This document shows, piece after piece, positions 56,311 to 64,000 of a stretch of DNA of 64,000 bases. The DNA is from Haematobia irritans (lineage: Eukaryota > Arthropoda > Insecta > Diptera > Muscidae), in contig NC_134401.1 of the NCBI RefSeq assembly GCF_050003625.1, forward strand, positions 70,536,537 to 70,600,536, written 5' to 3'. Numbering within the stretch: position 1 is the stretch's first letter; every line of letters starts with the position of its first letter. The notes under the pieces are model-generated. The model worked only from the letters and a program-made list of their open reading frames with translations. It did not search any database and was not told where the DNA came from. Position numbers and translations under genes: made by a program.

Positions 56311-57289
56311 AAGTTCGTTGAGTCTTTTTCACAAATAGGAAGTCATGCTCCCAAGTTTTGAGTAAGACCAACTAATTGAAGATATCCAGGGATTGTTATT
56401 GCACTAATATATATTTTTTCTTCCAAAATAACGAACATTTAAATGACGAACAATTAAGTTTAAAAAAATAATAGAACAGTTTCGAATAGGAGAAAGAACC
56501 CTATTTTGCTAAACAACAAACAAATTGTAAAATAACTCTACGAACTTATGTTACCTCCCAATTAACTCGCTGAAGTTCAATACTCATACCTAATATTCGA
56601 TCGAATTGCTCTTTGTGCCTTAGCAGAACTATGTACTGTTACACTACATTTTTGGAGCATTTTGTAATTTTCGTTTTTTTCATCTCACTTTATAAGCAAT
56701 AAATGAAGGGCTGAAATGAAACAAATAAGATTAATCAAGCAAAAAGTCAATGTTATATAAATAAAACAACAGGAAACAAGAACAATGTTTAATATTTAAT
56801 GTATAAACAATTCATTTGATGGTTTACTTATCTAGGCCTAAATATTTCCATTAACTACCACTACTTATTATTAAAATATTTATTCGAGCTTATTGGGCAA
56901 GAAGATGAAGGGAATTGGCATTTTCATTTACAAAATATGGTTCCATATGCCTCTAAAGTGCCAAGCTCTTATTGCGAGGTACAAGCTTGTAAACTTTTTC
57001 ATTATGCGTGACAGAATCCCATACTACACTACTACTTAAACTACGATAATCAAATATGTATCCCTTTAAAAACTCTTAAATCTTTTTTGAAAATAATTTT
57101 AACCATTGGGCCAAATTGAAAAGCAAACACCAAAGGACCACGAAATGTAGAGAATGGCTCAATTGATCAATTTTTGTGCTCTCAAATATATATAATTATG
57201 CTCACAAATATATATAATTATATATAATTATGGACCGCTATTAACCAATTTATGTATGGTTCTTAGAAAGCATAAACGAACATCGCGTA

Positions 57290-57600
57290 CCAATTTTCAA
57301 CTGGATTGTTTGAAACTTTGGGATCTGAGACCAATATATCGATATACATATGTCTGGAAGCACATTGACCCAAAATGTTTGGAAACATTTTCTCCCAAAG
57401 AAGATGGCGGTTTTACTGAAATTATTTGTAGCACATCGAGTATAAATATTAATATTTTTACATCGAATCCTATCTTTTTTAAATTACATAACTTTATGCA
57501 CCTGTTTTGACATCACAAGGAGAAAAACATGATGCCGATGTAGGTAAACAACACATTCCCACACATACATAAAATGCTGATTTCAAGGCAAAAACATTCT
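57290..57600. repeat. Eroded CAC transposon fragments
   Basis: CTGGAAGCACATTGACCCAAA and TTGGAAACATTTTCTCCCAAA, and later ACACATACATAAAATGCTG with CAAGGC-AAAAC, match internal parts of the CAC family in diverged form. Confidence 0.5.
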
Positions 57601-58595
57601 CAGTTTTTCTTTCTCTTTAGGAGGGCTGAGTTCATTGTTTGAAAGAATAAAATTACAAGTCGGTGTTGCAAATTTATCTGGAACTAGGTTTATAACTGAG
57701 GAATGAACTTCTGCTCGGCTCGATGGAGGTCTGAGTTCATGTCCTGAACAATATGTGATGAAGATTTGAGTAGGTCGTCGGTCGGTCTGTTTAAATTCTA
57801 GTTTTTGGTGACTAGAATCCTGAACTAAACTAATTTGCGGATGATGTATGGACGAATGTCGGCTATCATCGCATAAAGTTGACGATGTGATGTCCCGTTG
57901 ATCACGATGTCGATTAGATTTTGCTTTATTGACAGTTGAAGTCGAAACTGCGTGTTTCAGCTGTGGGAAGTTTTGTGTAGGCAAAGTCTTAGGTCGTGGT
58001 AGGACAGTGATATTTGTGGACTGTATATTTTGTTTGGTTTGTAGAGTGGACTGTATTTTATTTTCGGATGAGTTAGGTTGAAATGTGGACTGTAAAATTG
58101 TATTTGAGAATGTATCCTGTGTTTCTTTAGGTCGATAAAGAGGTCCAGGAACTAATTGGATTGTATTGTCAACCAAGAGGTCTGATGATTTTAGATGTGA
58201 AGTTTGTACTATAAGTCGATTTTCAGTGCATGAGATTTGGTTTGGGTGTGGTTTTGATAAATGAAATTTATTTAGAGAAAGGCGGGACATCTTGGAGTTG
58301 AATTGGTGAGAAGTCTGGGAAGTTTTTGAAGTTTGTATTATTGATTTTATGTTTCTCGAAAATATTTTATATTTGTTGAAAGTCTTCCAATAATTCACCC
58401 TGAGTTGCTTTGGGTTCATTGAATAAGGTCTCGACATTTTTCGTACGCATCTTGCGTTTGCAACCATAAGTCTTCCGAATGATTTAGAAGAAATTCTAAG
58501 GTCGCTATGTGATAATTGACTTGACTGCTGTCGTCGGTTTCTACAAGATCAATTAAATCATCGCACCAATTATGAAATTTTTGTACGACGTCCAT
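57583..58595 (-). pseudogene. Uncharacterised protein in two overlapping frames, possibly LTR-element Gag
   Basis: The first frame starts MDVVQKFHNWCDDLIDLVE at 58595 and runs helical through LEFLLNHSEDLWLQTQDAYE to a stop near 58416. A second frame, overlapping by about 50 bp, continues from 58467 to 57583 (294 residues). It is rich in Ser, Thr, Gln, Pro and basic residues, with KSNRHRDQRD and PRPKTLPTQNFPQ. The overlap suggests either a frameshift mutation or programmed shifting. I recognise no domain. A possible LTR boundary lies upstream at about 59757 (CCCAACA followed by TTTGGTCAGCTTCGAATCG), similar to the BEL-like junction at 62456, so a minus-strand LTR element is a guess. Confidence 0.4.
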
Positions 58596-58599
58596 TTTT

Positions 58600-59784
58600 A
58601 TGTGCAAATGATTCAAAAAGTCAAGATAATTCGAGATTAAAATTGTGTGAGGTCGAAAAATGTCCCCGCAAATAGTTAAAAAATGTCGGATCTGGCAACT
58701 CGCATTGTAGATACACCAAAAATAATAATAAGGAGAGCGAAGTGTGAGATATTGCAAGGAGAGAATGTTACTTGAGCACAACTCAGAAATGTCTCTGGAT
58801 GTTTATATGTATGTCAATGTACTTACTCCTTGTCCCCTTTTTCTACTTGCGTGAATTTTTGTTACTCCTACTGCATTGATGTTGCTGATGACGTCACTGA
58901 TCGTTGTTGCGCGATGCCTTGATGTCCCAGTATTTCTTCCACAGTATGTAAATGCACAATTGTTTTTTTAATAATGTCCAAAATTTTGCACAAAATATAT
59001 TTTTGCCGATATTGGCCTTGAACGTGTTATACCGTTATGAAGTACAGTTTTTCTTTTGAAAATCACTTTTTGAAATTGGTTTTGCGAAATGTCACAAGCA
59101 CGATGACTTTGGATGATTTTATTTTTGAAAATGTCACTCAAATCATACAAAAAATGAAATCGGAAAATTTTGGGTTATTTTTGGAGTAACTTTTCTCCAA
59201 AAATCTTGAAATAATTTCTTTTTTTCCACGAACAAAAAATGTTTTTAATTATTTCCCAAATGTTAATAAATGTCACGATAACACAAGCTGGTTTTGATAT
59301 TGGTTTCTTTTTTTTTGAAATTTTGTAATACGCATTTTTTACTGATTAGCACAATGTGAGTTAAGTCAGTTTTCGTTTCAGTGAAACGAAACATTTCTAA
59401 AAATTGGCACAAATTAATTGGTAATGGATATTAATTTTATCTTGAAAGTTTTAAAGATATGAAATTTTAAATTGTATTTAAATATTTTTCTCCACAAATG
59501 TCACTTACGTAGTTTTGCGTTTTGACACTGATAAAAAATAAGATTTCAAAATGTCCACTTTTCCACAAAAGTCACTAGATTCTTTTGGTTAAAATAAATA
59601 TACTTTTCGATTAGGATTTGAAAATAATTTTTACAAAAAAAAGAGTTTTGATTACTTTAATCACTTTTTTATCCATAGGTGACTGTCCACTGTTCATTTT
59701 TGATGTCGAATCGATATATTATTAAAAACACACTATTCGATTCGAAGCTGACCAAATGTTGGGTCGGTATAGACCCTTCAATTT
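58600..59784 (-). other. AT-rich leader-like stretch with ATGTC motifs
   Basis: No coding content. AAATGTC(A/C) recurs many times on the plus strand (for example 59100, 59130, 59270, 59500, 59550). The left part may be the long leader of the ORF at 58595. Confidence 0.35.
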
Positions 59785-60811
59785 TTATACCCTTCACCAC
59801 TACTGTGGTACAGGGTATAATAAGTTTGTGCATTTGTATGTAACACCAAGAAGGAGTAATCATAGACCAACCTTTTAGTATACGGATCGGCTCAGAATTA
59901 AATTCAGAGTCGATTTAGCGATGTCCGTCTGTCTGTCTGTCTGTCTGTTGATGTATTTTTGTGTGCAAAGTACAGCTCGCAGTTTTAGTCCGATTGTCCT
60001 AAAATTTGGTATAGGGCCTGTTTCGACTCAAAGACGATCCCTATTGATTTTGGAAAAAATCGGTTCAGATTTAGATATAGCTGCCATATATATTTTTCAC
60101 CGATCTGGTCATAATTGGCGTGTATATCAACCGATCTTCCTCAAATTCCGTACATCCGAATATTTTATGGGTCTCGAAAAACTTGCAAAATATCAGCCAA
60201 ATCGGTTCAGATTTAGATATAGCTCCCATATATAGCTTTCGCCCGATTTACACTCATTTGCCCACAGAGGTCAATTTTTAACTCCGATTTAGTTGAAATT
60301 TTGCACAGAGAGTAGAATTAGCATTGTTGCTATGCGTGCCAAATTTGGTTGAAATCGGTTCAGATTTAGATATAGCTCCCATATATATGTTTTTTCTGAT
60401 TTCGACAAAAATGGTCAAAATACCAACAATTTCCTTGTTAAATCGCCACTGCTTAGTCGAAAAGTTGTAAAAATTACTCTAATTTTCCTAAACTTCTAAT
60501 GCATATATAACGAGCGATAAATCATAAATAAACTTTTTCGAAGTTTCCTTAAAATTGCTTCAGATTTAAACGTTTCCCATATTTTTTTACTAAAATTGTG
60601 TTCCACCCTAGTGCATTAGCCAACTTAAATTTTGAGTCTATAGATTTTGTAAAAGTCTATCAAATTCTGTCCAAATCGAGTGATATTTAAACGTATGTAT
60701 TTGGGACAAACCAACACATTTGACGGGTGTGATATGGTATCGAAAATTTAGATCTAGTGGTGCAGGGTATAATATAGTCGGCCCCGTCCGACTTTAGACT
60801 TTCCTTACTTG
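59785..60811. repeat. Repeat X, apparently complete copy
   Basis: Starts TTATACCCTTCACCACTACT, contains GTCTGTCTGTCTGTCTGTTG (59928-59948) and two to three ~153 bp units with GGTTCAGATTTAGATATAGC. It ends GGCCCCGTCCGACTTTAGAC with TTTCCTTACTTG. Parts recur at 7408-7451 plus 18067-18883 and in both palindrome arms. No ORF of known content. Confidence 0.8.
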
Positions 60812-61579
60812 TTTACTGTATATTTGAGGTCGATGATGAGTATGTCTTGTGTTGTTGTTAGTTGTTCTAATGCATGTGATCGATATGCATATAATGCGTG
60901 TGATCGATATGCATATAAGTAATTGCAGAGTATATTAGGGTGGGTCGTCTTTTGAATATAAAATCAAATATATGATGACTTTGAAAATAATTATAGAATA
61001 TAAAATAGACATACAAATAGAAAAGTAATGATAATAAAAAAAGAAAATAAGAATATTTTACTACTTCAAAGCAAAATAAGTAAATGAATTTATAAATTGA
61101 AATTTTGTAATTTTCATTGAAAAATTTCATGGTTTAATGTCGTTCAACATTAAACACAAAGCGTTTTCAAATCAGACTAACCTACAACAAATTTTTAAAT
61201 AACCTCAATTTTAATATGAGTATGTGAAATCCAACTGGTTGGATGATTATGTGAAATCAACGCTCGGTTCTGGGCGAAATTAGCATTTTCTTCTCATTTT
61301 TTATAAGAAAAAGACATTCGAAAATAAAATAAAAAAAGTAAGACATAAATGCTTTTAAAAAACGTATACTGTACAAATTCTTATATTGTCAAAAACGAAG
61401 TATTTTGTGAAGGTTTACGACTTTTTTTGACGTATAGTAAAATACGTCGTAAATGTATGTCAAATACCTTATGTTACAGTTTACGACAGACCATCTCTGG
61501 CACTTATATTGTCCGTATCTTATTTTAAGTTCTTTGTTCGTCTTATATTTTGTTGTAAGCTTTCAATTGTCAATCGTCT
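60812..61579. other. AT-rich stretch without recognised gene
   Basis: Includes a short duplicated GTGTGATCGATATGCATATAA segment (60876 and 60898). It may include eroded Penelope sequence next to the nuclease at 61580. Confidence 0.4.
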
Positions 61580-61888
61580 TCACTCTTTGTCCAGTATTCT
61601 GCAGTTTTCAAAGTCAGCTTTATGCCCAGTGCTTATTATGTGTTGTGATAATGCTGTTCTTTCTATGTCCGTTTTGTGCTCTCCAATTCTTGTCTCCAGT
61701 GTTCTCTTCGTAGATCCAATGTATATGCGATCACATTTCCCTTTATAACCACCTTTGCAGCTGATTTTGTATACCACGTAATGTTGTTGTTCTTTTTGTA
61801 TTGGTGTTTTGACTTTTGTGAAAACGGCTCTTAATGTATTGTGTGGCTTGAAAGCAAAACATATGTTTTTGTTTAGATTTCTAAACAT
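61580..61888 (-). pseudogene. Penelope-like element GIY-YIG endonuclease fragment
   Basis: Frame of 102 residues: NTLRAVFTKVKTP (end of RT region), then VVYKISCKGG, RIYIGSTKRTLETRIGEHK and ALSQHIISTGHKADF. The VVYKI...YIGST spacing is the GIY-YIG nuclease core, with the following arginine/glutamate region, as in Penelope retroelements. RT is missing and the 5' side is cut by a MITE at 61914. Inactive fragment. Confidence 0.88.
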
Positions 61889-61913
61889 GCACTATCTGGG
61901 ATATGTGTATTTA

Positions 61914-62200
61914 CACACAAAAAAATTTCACGAAATTTTTTCCAATTAAAATTTTAATTGAGTTTTAAAAAATATTCAATTAAAAATTTAATTGATTCAA
62001 CAAATTTTTTAATTCAAACAAAAATCAATCACAAAAATAATAGTATCAATTAACTTTTTAATTGGATCAATTAACTTGTTAATTGACCTTCAATTAATTT
62101 TTTAATTGATACTATAATTTCTGTGATTGAAGACATTTCAATTAAAAATTAATTGGATCAATTAATTTCGTGATTGAATCAGAAAAAACTTTTTTGTGTG
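61914..62200. mobile_element. TA-flanked palindromic MITE (287 bp)
   Basis: Ends CACACAAAAAAATTTC and AAAAAACTTTTTTGTGTG, flanked by TA (61912-61913, 62201-62202). The interior is almost entirely AATTAATTGATnC-type motifs that pair with each other. Related pieces at 39970-40175 and 45071-45290. Confidence 0.88.
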
Positions 62201-62246
62201 TAGGATAGATAAGGTTTATGGCATAATAAAATGAAAACGCATTACA

Positions 62247-62456
62247 TGTGTAGCCGTAGCTGATAACGCAGCAATATGGTGCACATGCATGGCCATAAAT
62301 ATTATTATTAAGTTCATGTTCTTATCTTTACTTTTTAAGAATATTTAGATTGTAGCTAGTTTAAGATTTAGTATATAAGGTTGAATATTTTTTAGAAGAA
62401 ATTAGTGATTTATAACCACTCAATCGTGTAAGAAGTTGTTATTTAATATCTTAACA
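62247..62456 (+). repeat. Probable 5' LTR of a BEL/Pao-like element
   Basis: From TGTGTAGCCGTAGCTGAT to CTTAACA, followed at once by TTTTGGTCCTTCGAACCGG, a junction typical of BEL/Pao elements as I know them. The second LTR is not in the window, so the left border is tentative. Confidence 0.5.
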
Positions 62457-62711
62457 TTTTGGTCCTTCGAACCGGATCGAGTTTTCCCCCAACCGTGGTA
62501 AGAGATTCGAACGGTAAAAATAAGCCTTTCGAACGGATCGGATGCAAAGTCTGCAGAGGGTTGCAGAAAGGGAATTTACTCCCTAAATTGGAAATCCTGC
62601 ATACTTGTGTTCATTTGGGAAACCCGTTCTATGTGCAGATAAAATTAACTGTTCAACTGGTCTTTACTAAGGGGTAAAGAACGAAACAACTAGATTGCTA
62701 GGAAGCGTCTA

Positions 62712-63830
62712 ATGATGGAGCATCAATCAGAAATGGACAAAAAAATGGTGATGAGATTCCAGTGGCAAGTGGAGATACTGGAAGACAGATTGTCTATGCT
62801 TAAATATGAATTGGGCCATTATTCCAGACACTTGTTGAGAAGACAATATGGTCTGCAAAGGCAATTCACGAAATTGGGAGACCTAGCAGAAAGTTTGAGA
62901 TATTTCGGTATGCATTCCGAAGAAGTGATTGACACTTTCGATCGCATAGAGGCACTATATGACTGTCTTAGTGCAAAAATCAGAAAGAGACTTAGTGCAC
63001 TACAGGCTAGAAGGATGGCTACAATAAGGCAGGACTCATGCTCCAATGGAAGGAGCTATGACACTGAACCTATCATTTGGGTCTATAGGAATAGATCCAA
63101 AGGGTCACCGGAGGAAGAACCAACACAAAGTGCGTTTAATGAAATTCCAATAGAAACGACAGTGATAGATCCGAAGAGTCATACTCGATTGGAAGGAGCC
63201 TTGATGTCAATCATACTATTTGGGTCTATAGGGACAGATCGAATGAGTCATCAGATGAAGAACACAGGCCTACAAAACAGAAGTTGATGGTACTGATGCC
63301 ACCACAACTGATGGTACTGCTGCTACGCTAGCCGAAAATGCAGCCGATGCTGAAGAGTCTGCACCAGTCTCAGCCGAAGGAAACGTGGAGGAACCACAAA
63401 AGATCGTCAAATCAACTGAGATTCTAAGAGAATCTCTTTATGTTTCTGTTTTCTCTTTACAGGAAGAAGATTTGGTCTCGGAGACTCAAAATGACATGGA
63501 GGCTGGAGAAGTTGAGAGAGGAGCTTCTGTTGCAGAAAGAGCAACATATCCAAGACATGGGCGCAAGGAGTATCCAGCAAAAAGGCAAGGTAGTCAATTA
63601 CCCACAACTAAAGGTAGTACGTACGATGAAGAAATTTCGTGGAATAGATCCAAGACAGGAAGAGTATCACTCACCGCCGGAGTGCAGCGAAGGGCAGAGT
63701 TGGTGCGTTTTACGGTAGCGATTATCTTCAAGGAACAGTTCGCTAACCATGTGTGCAGTTTGCTCAGCGAAGGAATAAACAGAAGGAAGATAATGCTGCT
63801 TTGGTGAAGCAAGAAGAAAGCCCCCAAAGA
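62712..63830 (+). pseudogene. BEL/Pao-like Gag region, frameshifted
   Basis: The frame 62712-63287 (191 residues) starts MMEHQSEMDKKMVMRFQWQ. It contains a long charged helix (VEILEDRLSMLKYELGHYSR to IRKRLSALQARRM), as in BEL/Pao Gag N-termini. Later coding-like pieces lie in other frames, for example coiled-coil RRLKMTWRLEKLREELLLQK near 63480-63540, so there are at least two frameshifts. GATAGATCC-AAG-GTCA-type segments repeat around 63090, 63165 and 63235. No Cys-His knuckle is reached before the frames end (about 63807). 63830-64000 shows nothing recognised. Confidence 0.5.
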
Positions 63831-64000
63831 GCCAGACCGGTCACATGTTTGATGTTTTGTTGAGTTACGCTATAATAATTTTGCCTAAAGTATACTTAGT
63901 TTTTTACAAATTTTGTATTTGTATTGTTTGTATTGTTTAGAATAAGATCAATAGGTTCGATAGGTAATCATATTTGGCATGAATTCATATGTATTTGGCC

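Noticed and set aside
61453..61713. Hydrophobic plus-strand frame as a membrane protein
   Set aside because: Antisense to the Penelope GIY-YIG frame.

Overview
The window is nuclear DNA of a higher fly, most likely a calyptrate (muscid-like) dipteran. The evidence is very high AT content, spliced genes with GT/AG introns, one TNFAIP8-family gene, and a dense mixture of insect transposons: non-LTR retrotransposons with RNase H, a jockey-like LINE, gypsy, errantivirus and BEL-like LTR elements, Penelope-like fragments, mariner, hAT MITEs, tRNA-derived SINEs, and repeats with the fly signatures 'ACCCTTCACCA' and 'GCCGTATATACTTG'. Only one ordinary host gene is recognised (the 3' exons of a sigmar/TNFAIP8 homologue, 55474-55952). 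A decayed BEN-domain gene lies at 25213-25850. Nearly everything else is nested mobile DNA.

Layout. 1-4872: SINE head, then a 2.3 kb inverted repeat around a (TA)n core. 4344-7450: two copies of a ~740 bp repeat, another inverted repeat and a truncated mariner transposase. 7452-18066: a ~5 kb RNase H-bearing LINE (LINE-A) whose internal 2811 bp is present three times in tandem. 19306-23472: a jockey-like LINE (LINE-B, minus strand) with a 2A-like motif and zinc finger, sandwiched between Penelope-like fragments; the right fragment carries a complete hammerhead ribozyme motif (23267-23335). 24180-25850: LINE relic, half MITE, BEN pseudogene. 25982-30091: two inverted copies of a TIR transposon family (called CAC here) that carries two divergent tRNA-like modules; a 449 bp hAT MITE sits at the centre. 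30158-30480: complete SINE. 31137-35677: gypsy-type element with near-identical LTRs and a gutted interior. 36760-39354: errantivirus-like remnant with env, interrupted by a LINE-A tail. 40766-45070: a host repeat (Y) containing two CAC insertions. 45887-46225: SINE. 46332-52927: CAC composite around a 163 bp satellite with three-monomer order and an internal inversion. 53445-54600: LINE-B tail and a SINE split by a 90 bp LINE-A tail. 55474-56310: sigmar. 57583-59760: unrecognised LTR-element-like ORFs. 59785-60811: repeat X. 61580-61888: Penelope GIY-YIG nuclease. 62247-63830: BEL/Pao-like 5' end.

How parts relate. LINE-A and the SINE share the same 3' tail ending in CCTAA repeats, which suggests that LINE-A machinery mobilised the SINE. 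The SINE head is homologous to the tRNA-like module inside the CAC transposons. Two observations stand out: the hammerhead in the Penelope-like fragment, and a DNA transposon family carrying paired, divergent Pol III-type promoters with a T-run terminator. All assignments come from reading sequence; no database search was possible.
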